Source: Rhizobium bangladeshense
Lineage (GTDB): Bacteria; Pseudomonadota; Alphaproteobacteria; Rhizobiales; Rhizobiaceae
DNA length: 64,000 bases
Assembly: GCF_017357245.1 (NCBI RefSeq)
Contig: NZ_CP071612.1
Span: 3,684,001 to 3,748,000, forward strand
Reading direction: 5' to 3'
Below, one piece after another: positions 43,008 through 51,818 of the stretch. The notes under the pieces were generated by a model that did not search any database, was not told the origin of the DNA, and saw only the letters and a list, made by a program, of their open reading frames with translations. Position numbers and translations under genes: made by a program. The first letter of the stretch is position 1. The number at the start of each line of letters is the position of its first letter.

Positions 43008-44864
43008 ATGAAAATCGAGCTCCCGCACGCCGGCTTTTTTTTCTCGCCAACAGCGCCAGCCGGGGCGGCGGCCGATCCGGCGCTCGGCGACCTGCCGGTC
43101 TGGAAGCTGCAGGATCTCTATCCTTCCGCCACCTCGACCGCCTTCGTCGCCGACATGGAAAAGGCCGGCAAGGCCGCAATCGCCTTCGAAGAAAAGTGGA
43201 AGGGCAAGCTCGCCGAAGCTGCGGCAAAGACCGGCGCCGAAGGCATCGGCACAGCGCTGAAAGAATATGAGGCGCTTGACGATATCATGGGCCGCCTCGG
43301 CTCCTTTGCCGGCCTTACTTATTTCTCCGACACCACCAATCCGGCAAACGGCAAGCTCTACGGCGACGTGCAGGCCAAGATCACCGAATTCTCAGGCCAT
43401 CTCCTGTTCTTTGCGCTCGAACTGAACCGGATTGACGACGCCGTGATCGACGCCTGCATCGCCAATGACCCCGATGCCGGTCATTACCGCCCCTGGCTGA
43501 TCGACCTCCGCAAAGATAAGCCGTACCAGCTCGATGACAGGCTGGAGCAGCTCTTCCTCGAAAAGTCGATGACATCGTCCTCCGCCTTCAACCGCCTCTT
43601 CGATGAAACCATGGCGGAGCTCCGCTATGAGATCGATGGCGAGAAAGTGCCGCTCGAGGTGGCGCTGAACATGCTGCAGGAGAAGGATCCGGAGGTGCGC
43701 CGCAAGGCGGCCATGGCGCTCGCCGAAACCTTCAGGGCGAATATCCGCATCTTCACGCTGATCACCAATACGCTTGCCAAGGACAAGGATATCTCCGACC
43801 GCTGGCGCGGCTTCGAAGATATCGCCGACTCCAGGCATCTGGCAAACCGCGTCGAGCGCGAGGTTGTCGACGCCTTGGCCGCAGCCGTTCGGGAAGCCTA
43901 TCCCCGCCTGTCGCATCGTTATTATAAAATGAAGGCGAAATGGCTCGGCATGGAGCAGATGAACTTCTGGGACCGCAACGCGCCCCTTCCGGAAACGTCG
44001 AGCGCCGTGATCTCCTGGGCCGACGCGAAGGACACGGTGCTATCGGCTTACGGCAATTTCGCCCCCGAAATGGCTGATATTGCCAGGCGCTTCTTTGACG
44101 AGCAGTGGATCGATGCCCCGGTTCGCCCAGGCAAGGCGCCCGGCGCCTTCGCCCATCCGACGGTTCCCTCCGCCCACCCTTACGTGCTCGTCAATTATAT
44201 GGGCAAGCCGCGCGACGTGATGACGCTTGCGCATGAACTCGGCCACGGCGTCCACCAGGTTCTCGCCGGTGCGCAGGGTGCGCTGATGTGCCAGACGCCG
44301 CTGACACTTGCCGAAACCGCTTCCGTCTTCGGCGAGATGCTGACCTTCCGCGCGCTCCTGGAAAAGACGACCGACAGACGCGATCGCAAGGCGATGCTCG
44401 CCCAGAAGGTCGAGGACATGATCAATACGGTCGTGCGCCAGATCGCCTTCTATGAGTTCGAGCGCCAGCTGCACACTGCCCGCAAGGCAGGCGAACTCAC
44501 CGCCGACGACATCGGCGAACTCTGGCTCTCCGTCCAATCGGAAAGCCTCGGACCGGCTATCAACATTTCCGAGGGCTATGAGACCTATTGGGCCTATATC
44601 CCGCACTTCATCCATTCGCCCTTCTATGTCTACGCCTATGCGTTCGGCGATTGCCTGGTCAATTCGCTCTATGCCGTCTACCAAAAGGCCGAGAAGGGTT
44701 TCCAGGAGAAATATTTCGAACTGCTGAAGGCCGGCGGCACCAAGCATCATTCGGAACTCTTGAAGCCTTTCGGCCTCGACGCCACCGATCCGTCGTTCTG
44801 GAGCCAGGGCCTGTCGATGATCGAAGGGCTGATCGACGAGTTGGAAGCTTTGGACCGAGCGTAA
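43008..44864 (+). CDS. pepF: M3-family oligoendopeptidase F (PepF)
   Basis: A 618-residue cytoplasmic zinc metallopeptidase. The zinc site is LAHELGHGVHQ (HEXXH) with the downstream Glu in LAETASVFGEM; the C-terminal block has ESLGPAINISEGYETYWAYI. It degrades medium-length peptides. I start at MKIELPHAGFF, which follows GGAGAGGAA; the frame is open upstream only because it runs antisense to the NtrC-type gene. It has its own promoter in the 207-base divergent gap. Confidence 0.93.
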   Translation: MKIELPHAGFFFSPTAPAGAAADPALGDLPVWKLQDLYPSATSTAFVADMEKAGKAAIAFEEKWKGKLAEAAAKTGAEGIGTALKEYEALDDIMGRLGSFAGLTYFSDTTNPANGKLYGDVQAKITEFSGHLLFFALELNRIDDAVIDACIANDPDAGHYRPWLIDLRKDKPYQLDDRLEQLFLEKSMTSSSAFNRLFDETMAELRYEIDGEKVPLEVALNMLQEKDPEVRRKAAMALAETFRANIRIFTLITNTLAKDKDISDRWRGFEDIADSRHLANRVEREVVDALAAAVREAYPRLSHRYYKMKAKWLGMEQMNFWDRNAPLPETSSAVISWADAKDTVLSAYGNFAPEMADIARRFFDEQWIDAPVRPGKAPGAFAHPTVPSAHPYVLVNYMGKPRDVMTLAHELGHGVHQVLAGAQGALMCQTPLTLAETASVFGEMLTFRALLEKTTDRRDRKAMLAQKVEDMINTVVRQIAFYEFERQLHTARKAGELTADDIGELWLSVQSESLGPAINISEGYETYWAYIPHFIHSPFYVYAYAFGDCLVNSLYAVYQKAEKGFQEKYFELLKAGGTKHHSELLKPFGLDATDPSFWSQGLSMIEGLIDELEALDRA

Positions 44865-45065
44865 GGCTCAGCCAAGACCAGAAAGAGCGAATGTGATGGT
44901 AGGCTATTGATCCGCCAGCCGCATTCTGCAACGTCCACGAGGAACCATGACGGCAGCCCCCTCTCCCTCATCCCTGTCCTCTGTGATTGCCGATGTCTCG
45001 GCCTGCCGCGAAAAAAACAAAACACTTGCCAGCATCGGATAACAAACAAGATGCGCGGGGCAACC

Positions 45066-46220
45066 ATGTCTGACCCCTATATTCTCTTCCGTGACGACAC
45101 TACCGGCCAGGTGATGCTCTTCGCCCAGCCGGCCGAGATCATCATTACCAAGACGCGCGCCGAATTTTTTACCGGGCTTATCAGGATGGAAGAGGCTAAG
45201 GCCGAGGGCAAATGGCTTGCCGGCTATATGTCCTACGAGGCCGGATATCTCTTTGAGGAAAAACTCGCTTCCTTCGCCGCGGAAGGTCGCGAAACACCGC
45301 TCCTCTGTTTCGGCATATTCGATGCTCCGCAGTCGAACACGCATCCGCTCGCCCAGCCCGAACGGCGTCTCGAAAACGAGGAATTCCTCACCGCACCGAA
45401 GGCCCGTTGGGATTTCCCTATATATAAAGAGCGCTTCGACCGCCTTCATGAGCACCTGCGGCTCGGCGACGCCTATCAGGCAAATCTCACCATGCCGGTC
45501 GAGGCACGCTGGAGCGGCGACCCCCGCGCCGCCTTCTGGTCACTGATCGAGCGCCAGCCGGTCAAATATGGCGCGCTTGTCGATCTCGGCGGTCCCGTCA
45601 TCCTCTCGCGTTCGCCCGAATTGTTTTTCCGCACCGACGAGCAGGGCTGGATCGAGACTCATCCGATGAAGGGTACGGCAAAACGCGGCGCGACAGCGGC
45701 CGAGGATGCCGAAATCATCGATGCGATGCGTGCCGATATCAAGACGCAGGCGGAAAATCGCATGATCGTCGATCTTCTGCGCAACGATATCTCCCGCATC
45801 ACCGAGGTCGGCACGCTCGACGTCCCGAAGCTCTTCGAGATCGAGACCTACCCGACCGTTCATCAGATGGTCAGCCATGTGCAGGCAAGACTTCGACCCG
45901 GCCTATCGATCCGCGACATCTTTGCCGCCCTCTTCCCCTGTGGGTCGATCACCGGTGCGCCTAAGATACGGGCGATGGAAATCCTGCACTCCCTCGAGGA
46001 TGACCCACGTGACGCTTATTGCGGTGCAATCGGCATGATCTCGCCCACTGGCGCAATGCGTTTTTCCGTCGCCATCCGCACCGTCACACTTTTCGACGGC
46101 GGCAGGGCGATATTCAATGTCGGCGGCGGCATCGTCTTCGATTCCACAGCCGAAGCCGAATATGAGGAATGCCTGCTCAAGGCCCGCTTTGCTGTCGGCG
46201 ACAAGTGGATCGCGCAATGA
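45066..46220 (+). CDS. pabB: Aminodeoxychorismate synthase component I (PabB)
   Basis: A 384-residue chorismate-binding enzyme for p-aminobenzoate and hence folate. Conserved blocks are GDAYQANLTMP, HPMKGTAKRG (the usual PIKGT is PMKGT here), the EIETYPTVHQMVSHV segment, FPCGSITGAPKIRAMEI and YCGAIGMI. It is shorter than anthranilate synthase and lacks a glutaminase domain, so ammonia must come from a separate PabA/TrpG-type subunit. It overlaps pabC by ATGA. Confidence 0.92.
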   Translation: MSDPYILFRDDTTGQVMLFAQPAEIIITKTRAEFFTGLIRMEEAKAEGKWLAGYMSYEAGYLFEEKLASFAAEGRETPLLCFGIFDAPQSNTHPLAQPERRLENEEFLTAPKARWDFPIYKERFDRLHEHLRLGDAYQANLTMPVEARWSGDPRAAFWSLIERQPVKYGALVDLGGPVILSRSPELFFRTDEQGWIETHPMKGTAKRGATAAEDAEIIDAMRADIKTQAENRMIVDLLRNDISRITEVGTLDVPKLFEIETYPTVHQMVSHVQARLRPGLSIRDIFAALFPCGSITGAPKIRAMEILHSLEDDPRDAYCGAIGMISPTGAMRFSVAIRTVTLFDGGRAIFNVGGGIVFDSTAEAEYEECLLKARFAVGDKWIAQ

Positions 46221-46846
46221 TCGATTTCTCGCTGATCGAGACGCTGCGCTGGCAGCCCGGCGACGGCTTCATCCGCCTGCGCCTGCATCTCGCCCGGCTT
46301 TTGCGCTCCGCTCGCCGCCTCGGTTTTCCCCAACCGACCGATGCGCAAACGAAGCTCGAAGCAGCCGTTGCCGGCGCTGGCGGCCCGTTGCGCGTCCGCC
46401 TGACCTTCGATCCGCAAGGTCGCATCGAGGTGTCGAGCGCCGCCTTCGTCCCGCTGCTATCCGAAACCATCTGGACCGTCCGCGCCGCCGAAACCTGCCT
46501 CGACTCCACCGACAGACTGCTGCGCGTCAAGACAACGCGCCGCACCGTCTATGAAGCTGCGCGCGCCGAATATACGCCTGCCGAAGCTGATGAAGTCATC
46601 CTTTTGAACGAGCGCGGCGAAGTCTGCGAGGGCACCATCACCTCCATCTTCCTGGACGACGGATCCGGCATCCTGCGGACCCCGCCGATCTCCTGCGGCC
46701 TGCTCGCCGGCGTACTGCGTACCGAACTCATCTGCGGGCGTAGGGCGCGTGTCGGCCGACTGACGCTCGCTGATCTCGATACCGGCACGCTTTACCTCGG
46801 CAACTCGCTGCGCGGGCTGATCCGCGCAAATCTCCTCAGGAGCTGA
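46217..46846 (+). CDS. pabC: Aminodeoxychorismate lyase-like class IV aminotransferase (PabC-like)
   Basis: A 209-residue fold-type IV PLP protein, shorter than the usual 270 or so. Lys105 in LLRVKTTRRTVYEAAR is the PLP lysine, and NERGEVCEGTITSIF and TPPISCGLLAGVLR are signature blocks. It cleaves pyruvate from aminodeoxychorismate to give p-aminobenzoate. The start lies inside the pabB stop. The missing length is at the N-terminus, as in other proteobacterial PabC-like proteins fused or paired with PabB. Confidence 0.88.
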   Translation: MIDFSLIETLRWQPGDGFIRLRLHLARLLRSARRLGFPQPTDAQTKLEAAVAGAGGPLRVRLTFDPQGRIEVSSAAFVPLLSETIWTVRAAETCLDSTDRLLRVKTTRRTVYEAARAEYTPAEADEVILLNERGEVCEGTITSIFLDDGSGILRTPPISCGLLAGVLRTELICGRRARVGRLTLADLDTGTLYLGNSLRGLIRANLLRS

Positions 46847-46848
46847 TT

Positions 46849-47133
46849 ATGTTCATCCTCTCCCTCACCTACGTGAAATCCAACGACGAAGCCGACAGGC
46901 ACATGGATCCGCACATGGCCTGGGTGAAGGAGGGATATGCGAGGGGCTGGTTCCTCGCCTCCGGCCGCAAGGTGCCGCGCACCGGCGGCGCCATTCTTGC
47001 CATCGGCGACCGCGCCGCAATCGAAGCCTATGTCGCCGCCGATCCCTTCGCCATCCATGGCGTCGCCGAATACGAAATTACAGAGATCGCCGTGACGACA
47101 ACCGCCGAAGGTCTGGAAATTCTGAAGCGTTGA
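46849..47133 (+). CDS. YciI/YCII-related protein
   Basis: A 94-residue ferredoxin-like YciI-domain protein (MFILSLTYVKSNDEADRHMD, HMAWVKEGYARGWFLASGRK, DPFAIHGVAEYEITEI) with the conserved His/Asp near the front. It is 2 bases after pabC and so in the same operon. YciI proteins may be small lyases or dehydrochlorinase-like enzymes; a role in folate synthesis is not established. Confidence 0.88.
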   Translation: MFILSLTYVKSNDEADRHMDPHMAWVKEGYARGWFLASGRKVPRTGGAILAIGDRAAIEAYVAADPFAIHGVAEYEITEIAVTTTAEGLEILKR

Positions 47134-47298
47134 TTTCCAGTTGGTTGATCTCGTCGCCTGATATTTGGCCTTTCCCCGTCAACACCCTTTATTGTGACGT
47201 CGTTTTATGATTAGAGCCGGTCACCTCGCAATTTCTGCGGCAATTTCAAAAGAATTCTTCGGGCCTCGCGCCTTCGTCCCCTTCCTCAGGAGAAAAGA

Positions 47299-48750
47299 AT
47301 GACGGAACAGAACTATCCGGTATATGCCGAAATTACCGGTCCGATCGTGATGATCGGCTTTGGCTCCATCGGCCGCGGCACCCTGCCCCTGATCGAGCGC
47401 CACTTCAAATTCGACAAGAGCCGGATGGTCGTCATCGACCCGCGCGAAGAGCCCTCCGATATGGAGATCCTGAAGAAGCACGGCGTTCGCCACATCAAGG
47501 AATATGTCACCAAGGATAATTACAAGGAGCTACTGAAGCCGCTGCTCACGGAAGGCGAAGGCCAGGGCTTTTGCGTCAACCTCTCGGTCGACACGTCCTC
47601 GCTCGACATCATCAAGCTCTGCCGCAAGCTCGACGTTCTCTATATCGATACGGTCGTCGAGCCCTGGCTCGGCTTCTATTTCGACAAGGGCATGAGCAAC
47701 GCCGAGCGCACCAACTATGCGCTGCGCGAGACCGTGCGCAAGGAAAAGGCGAAAAACCCGGGCGGCGCCACCGCCGTCTCCACCTGCGGCGCAAATCCTG
47801 GCATGGTTTCCTGGTTCGTCAAGCAGGCGCTCGTCAACCTTGGCCATGATATTGGCCTCAAATTCGAGGAACCGGATCAGCACGATCGCGAAGGCTGGGC
47901 CAAGCTCATGAAGAAGCTGGGCGTCAAGGGCATCCACATCGCCGAGCGCGACACCCAGCGCACCAAGCACCCGAAGCCGCTCAACGTGTTCTGGAACACC
48001 TGGTCCGTCGAAGGCTTCATCTCCGAGGGCATGCAGCCGGCTGAACTCGGCTGGGGCACCCACGAGCAGTGGATGCCGAAGAACGCCAAGAAGCACAAGA
48101 AGGGCAATAGGGCGGCGATCTATCTGGAGCAGCCGGGCGCCAACACCCGCGTGCGCACCTGGTGCCCGACCCCCGGCCCGCAATACGGCTTCCTCGTCAC
48201 CCACAACGAATCGATCTCGATCGCCGATTACTTCACGGTCCGTGACAAGGACGGCGAAGTGACCTTCCGGCCGACCTGCCACTATGCGTACCATCCGGCG
48301 AACGACGCCGTGCTCTCGCTGCACGAGATGTTCGGCAATGGCGGCACCTCGCAGCCGGTCCACCACGTTCTCGACGAGGACGAGCTGGAGGACGGCATCG
48401 ATGAACTCGGCGTCCTGCTCTACGGCCATGAGAAAAACGCCTATTGGTATGGCTCGCGCCTGTCGCTGGAAGAAACCCGCCGCATCGCGCCCTATCAGAA
48501 CGCCACCGGCCTGCAGGTGACCTCCGCCGTTCTCGCCGGCATGGTCTGGGCACTGGAAAACCCGACCGCCGGCATCGTCGAAGCGGACGAGATCGATTAC
48601 AAGCGCTGCCTCGAAGTGCAGATGCCTTATCTCGGTCCGGTCGAAGGACACTACACCGACTGGACCCCGCTCGACGGCCGTCCCGGCCTCTTCCCCGAGG
48701 ATATCGACACCAAGGATCCCTGGCAGTTCAAGAATATTCTCGTTCGCTGA
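47299..48750 (+). CDS. hss: Homospermidine synthase
   Basis: A 483-residue NAD-dependent enzyme making sym-homospermidine, the typical rhizobial polyamine, from putrescine. The N-terminal Rossmann motif is VMIGFGSIGRGTLPLIERHF (about residues 16-35), followed by STCGANPGMVSWFV, WNTWSVEGFISEG and HEQWMPKNAKKHKKG. Length and motifs fit the bacterial Hss family. ATG 47299 has AGGAGAAAAGA upstream. It is monocistronic, with a clear terminator. Confidence 0.94.
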   Translation: MTEQNYPVYAEITGPIVMIGFGSIGRGTLPLIERHFKFDKSRMVVIDPREEPSDMEILKKHGVRHIKEYVTKDNYKELLKPLLTEGEGQGFCVNLSVDTSSLDIIKLCRKLDVLYIDTVVEPWLGFYFDKGMSNAERTNYALRETVRKEKAKNPGGATAVSTCGANPGMVSWFVKQALVNLGHDIGLKFEEPDQHDREGWAKLMKKLGVKGIHIAERDTQRTKHPKPLNVFWNTWSVEGFISEGMQPAELGWGTHEQWMPKNAKKHKKGNRAAIYLEQPGANTRVRTWCPTPGPQYGFLVTHNESISIADYFTVRDKDGEVTFRPTCHYAYHPANDAVLSLHEMFGNGGTSQPVHHVLDEDELEDGIDELGVLLYGHEKNAYWYGSRLSLEETRRIAPYQNATGLQVTSAVLAGMVWALENPTAGIVEADEIDYKRCLEVQMPYLGPVEGHYTDWTPLDGRPGLFPEDIDTKDPWQFKNILVR

Positions 48751-48774
48751 GATCGCCCGCAGGGGATTTGGACA

Positions 48775-48800
48775 ATGCCCGCCGCAAGGCGGGCATTTTT
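48775..48800 (+). terminator. Rho-independent terminator of hss
   Basis: ATGCCCGCC (48775-48783) and GGCGGGCAT (48788-48796) form a perfect 9-bp stem with a GCAA loop, then a T-run. Confidence 0.9.
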
Positions 48801-48922
48801 GTAACGCTGGCTGTATAAATGCCGACGCCGCAGCTCCAAGCCTTGCCATCAGAGCGGGTGCACGCCATGTTTTGCCCGAACTTGGCGGGTGACCGCCACG
48901 CCGATTCCCCGGGAGAAGCCTC

Positions 48923-49291
48923 ATGAAAATCAGAACTGGTCTCGTTCTTGTCGGTGCAGCGGCCATTCTTGTCGCCTGCGTTTCACCGGAGCCGCGCCCC
49001 ATGCCGATTGCGGCCGCGCCTGCCACCACCGGCGTCGAAGGCAATTGGAGCGATCCGAACGGTATCGTTTCCACCTTCCAGGGTGGTACGTTCACAACCC
49101 GCACCACCGACAGCAACCAACTTCTCGCCTCAGGGACCTACATCAATACATCGCCGACGCTGGTAGAGATCAATATGACCTCGCTGGTGCGCAAGACCCA
49201 ATCGAAGGTCAATTGTGCCCTCGTCAATCCTAGCCAGCTCAATTGCACCTCTGATTCCGGCGCCCAGTTCACGCTTTCCCGCCGCGGCTGA
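48923..49291 (+). CDS. omp10: Omp10-like outer-membrane lipoprotein
   Basis: A 122-residue lipoprotein: a signal peptide ending ILVAC with Cys19 as lipidation site, then GVEGNWSDPNGIVSTFQGG, TRTTDSNQLLASG and SKVNCALVNPSQLNCTSDSG. These closely follow Brucella Omp10 as I remember it (GIEGSWVDPNGI; SKVNCALVSPTQLNCTS). The domain is related to the small beta-barrel inhibitor/Omp19 fold and has a Cys pair. The role in rhizobia is unknown; it is a surface lipoprotein in Brucella. Confidence 0.85.
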   Translation: MKIRTGLVLVGAAAILVACVSPEPRPMPIAAAPATTGVEGNWSDPNGIVSTFQGGTFTTRTTDSNQLLASGTYINTSPTLVEINMTSLVRKTQSKVNCALVNPSQLNCTSDSGAQFTLSRRG

Positions 49292-49635
49292 AGGATAAGG
49301 CAATAGGCTAAGCATGCGGGCCTTCGCCGGTTACATCTCTGCTGTGCGCAATACCGCTTGCCGCATTTGCCGTCGTTCTGCCCGCCAATCTCGATCGTGC
49401 CCAGGGCATCGCCGCTGCCGGTGGCGACTGCCACCTGCAGCTATTGATCTTAGCCCTGCCGGCAGCCGGCTTTTTTGTCCCATCCCCCTTGGAAAGCGTG
49501 CCGCCTGGCCCAGCTTTCCCTTGCAGTCATATGCCGTGTCATGGAACATCTGAGTGTCGGGAAACTGATCCCGGCAGACTATGGAAGGGATCGCGGGGAT
49601 CAGGGGGATCTCTCGCGTCAATCAGGAGAACAGGG
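49292..49635. other. Intergenic stretch between omp10 and the 5'-nucleotidase
   Basis: 344 bases. It holds the omp10 terminator at 49458-49476 and the leader of the next gene. Short frames across 49314-49553 are open but have no family resemblance or ribosome site, so I call no gene. Confidence 0.5.
49458..49476 (+). terminator. Rho-independent terminator of omp10
   Basis: GCCGG (49458-49462), CAG loop, CCGGC (49466-49470), then TTTTTT. It is short but well formed; it lies 167 bases past the stop. Confidence 0.7.
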
Positions 49636-51696
49636 ATGACGAAGTCTTTTAGCTTCGGTCTTTTGACCGCGTCCGTGCTGGCGCTGAGCGCGGGCGCCGC
49701 CTTTGCAGATTTTGAACTCAATATCCTTCATATCAACGATTTCCATTCCCGCATCGAATCGATCAACAAATTCGATTCCACCTGCTCGGCCGAAGAGGAA
49801 GGCAAGAAGGAATGCTTCGGCGGCGCCGCCCGCCTGAAGACCGCGATCGACCAGCGCCGTCAGGCGCTATCGGGCAAGAATGTCCTTCTCCTGAATGCCG
49901 GCGACAATTTCCAGGGATCGCTCTTCTACACCACCTATAAGGGCGCGGCCGAAGCCGAATTCCTGAACATGATGAAGTTCGACGCCATGACCGTCGGCAA
50001 TCATGAATTCGACGATAGCGAGGACGGGCTTGCGACCTTCCTCGACAAAGTGCAATTCCCTGTCGTCACAGCGAACGTCAAGGCAAGCACCGCCTCGAAG
50101 CTCGGTGACCGCATCAAGCCCTCGCTCGTGCTCGATGTCGGCGGCCAGAAGATCGGCATCGTCGGCGCCGTCACCAATGATACGCCAGAGCTTTCCTCCC
50201 CCGGCCCGAATGTCACGATTGCCGACGACGTTGAGACCATCACGTCAGCCGTCCAGGACCTGAAAGGCCAGGGTGTCAACAAGATCATCGCGCTGACCCA
50301 TGTCGGCTATCCCCGTGATCTCGCTATCATCGCCAAGATTCCGGACGTCGATGTCGTCGTCGGCGGCCACTCCCATAGCCTGCTCTCCAATACCGATCCG
50401 AAGGCTGAAGGTCCCTATCCGACGATGGCCGATAATCCCGGCGGCTACAAGGTGCCGGTTGTCCAAGCCGCTTCCTACAGCAAGTATCTCGGCGACATCG
50501 TCGTCAATTTCGACGATAATGGCGTCGTCAAGGATGCCAAGGGCGATCCGATCCTGATCGACTCGTCCTTCACGCCCGATCCGGCCGTCGTCACCCGCGT
50601 CACCGAACTGGCAAAACCGATCGAGGAACTGCGCAAGAAAGTGATCGGCTCCTCCGAGGGTCCAATAGAGGGCGACCGCAAGGTCTGCCGCGTCAAGGAA
50701 TGCTCGATGGGCAATCTGGTGGCCGACGCCATGCTGGACCGCACCAAGAACCAGGGCGTCACCATTGCCTTCCAGAACGGCGGCGGCCTGCGCGCCTCGA
50801 TCGACAGCGGCGATGTCACCCAGGGCGAAGTCATCACCGTCCTGCCGTTCCAGAACACCCTCGCCACCTTCGAGGCGACGGGCGCGGATATCGTCAAGGC
50901 GCTCGAAAACGGTGTCAGCCAGATCGACCAGGGCGCCGGCCGCTTTCCGCAGGTCGCCGGCTTGAAATTCTCGTTCGACCAGTCGAAGCCTGTCGGCAGC
51001 CGCGTCAGCGATGTTCATGTGAAGGACGGCGACAGCTTGGCGCCGATCGACCCGGCCAAAACCTACAAGATCGCCACCAACAACTTCATGCGGGCCGGGG
51101 GCGACGGCTATTCGATCTTCAAGGAAGGCAAGAACGCTTACGATTTCGGCCCTGACCTTGCCGACGTAACCGCCGAATACCTGGCCGCTCATTCGCCGTA
51201 TAAGCCCTATACCGATGGCCGCGTCACCGAAATCGGCGCGACTGTGGCACAGGCGCCTGCTGCCGAACAGGCAGCTCCTGCTCCCGCGCCGGCGTCGCCT
51301 GCGCCGGCCACTGAGCCCGCTCCTGCCCCCGCGGCACCGGCTGCACCCGCACCCGCCACCGAGCCTGCCCCTGCGGCACCGGCCGCGCCCGCACCAGCCA
51401 CCGAGCCCGCCCCCGCTGCACCGGCCGCGCCCGCACCAGCCACCGAGCCCGCGCCCGCTGCGCCGGCACCTGCAGCTCCCGCTCCCGCCGCGGAACCGGC
51501 TCCGGCTCCGGCAGCCTCCGCGCCCGCCGCAACGACGCCTTCCACTCACGTGATCGCGGCCGGGGACACGTTCTGGGATCTTGCCGTCAGCTTCTATGGC
51601 GACGGCACACTCTGGCGGAAGCTCTCGGAGGCCAACGGCAGCCCGAACCCGCGCCAGCTGACGATCGGCAAGGAAATCGAGGTTCCAGCCAAGTAA
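49636..51696 (+). CDS. 5'-nucleotidase/UshA-family protein with C-terminal LysM domain
   Basis: A 686-residue exported protein. The signal peptide (MTKSFSFGLLTASVLALSAG, then AAFA) is followed by a metallophosphoesterase with LHINDFHSRI (Asp35, His37), LLLNAGDNFQGS, VGNHEFDDS, LTHVGYP and GGHSHSLL. The nucleotidase C-terminal domain has FQNGGGLRASIDSG. A linker of about 95 residues, almost only Ala, Pro, Glu and Thr with a 14-residue repeat, leads to a LysM domain (HVIAAGDTFWDLAVSFYGDG) that would anchor it to peptidoglycan. It hydrolyses nucleotides in the periplasm. ATG 49636 has AGGAGAACAGGG upstream. Confidence 0.9.
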   Translation: MTKSFSFGLLTASVLALSAGAAFADFELNILHINDFHSRIESINKFDSTCSAEEEGKKECFGGAARLKTAIDQRRQALSGKNVLLLNAGDNFQGSLFYTTYKGAAEAEFLNMMKFDAMTVGNHEFDDSEDGLATFLDKVQFPVVTANVKASTASKLGDRIKPSLVLDVGGQKIGIVGAVTNDTPELSSPGPNVTIADDVETITSAVQDLKGQGVNKIIALTHVGYPRDLAIIAKIPDVDVVVGGHSHSLLSNTDPKAEGPYPTMADNPGGYKVPVVQAASYSKYLGDIVVNFDDNGVVKDAKGDPILIDSSFTPDPAVVTRVTELAKPIEELRKKVIGSSEGPIEGDRKVCRVKECSMGNLVADAMLDRTKNQGVTIAFQNGGGLRASIDSGDVTQGEVITVLPFQNTLATFEATGADIVKALENGVSQIDQGAGRFPQVAGLKFSFDQSKPVGSRVSDVHVKDGDSLAPIDPAKTYKIATNNFMRAGGDGYSIFKEGKNAYDFGPDLADVTAEYLAAHSPYKPYTDGRVTEIGATVAQAPAAEQAAPAPAPASPAPATEPAPAPAAPAAPAPATEPAPAAPAAPAPATEPAPAAPAAPAPATEPAPAAPAPAAPAPAAEPAPAPAASAPAATTPSTHVIAAGDTFWDLAVSFYGDGTLWRKLSEANGSPNPRQLTIGKEIEVPAK
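51331..51456 (+). repeat. Three tandem 42-bp repeats in the nucleotidase linker
   Basis: Units at 51331-51372, 51373-51414 and 51415-51456 each encode AAPAAPAPATEPAP and are nearly identical in DNA; degenerate partial units flank them (about 51291-51330 and 51457-51530). The 42-bp period is in frame, so copy-number change would alter linker length without breaking the protein. Confidence 0.85.
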
Positions 51697-51719
51697 GACG
51701 ATTTGTCCCGATGCCATCC

Positions 51720-51749
51720 GCCGGTCCGGGGTTTCCCGGGCCGGCTTTT
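51720..51749 (+). terminator. Rho-independent terminator of the 5'-nucleotidase gene
   Basis: GCCGGTCCGGG (51720-51730) pairs with CCCGGGCCGGC (51735-51745, one G-T wobble) around GTTT, followed by TTTTCTTTC. Confidence 0.85.
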
Positions 51750-51818
51750 CTTTCTATAGGGTGAACCAAGATCCCGAGGCTGCGTATAAGCCGACGGACA
51801 CAAAGCGTTGGGATCACA

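Noticed and set aside
47530..49116. Long minus-strand open frame (528 codons)
   Set aside because: Antisense to homospermidine synthase, which has clear motifs, ribosome site and terminator.
49314..49553. Small gene between omp10 and the 5'-nucleotidase
   Set aside because: No ribosome site and no family resemblance; it spans the omp10 terminator.
51290..51540. CRISPR-like or mobile repeat array
   Set aside because: The 42-bp units are contiguous, without spacers, in frame and code for an Ala/Pro linker inside the 5'-nucleotidase.
50245..51717. Long minus-strand open frame (490 codons)
   Set aside because: Antisense to the 5'-nucleotidase. Its Arg/Gly-rich composition comes from the Ala/Pro repeat and the third-position GC bias.
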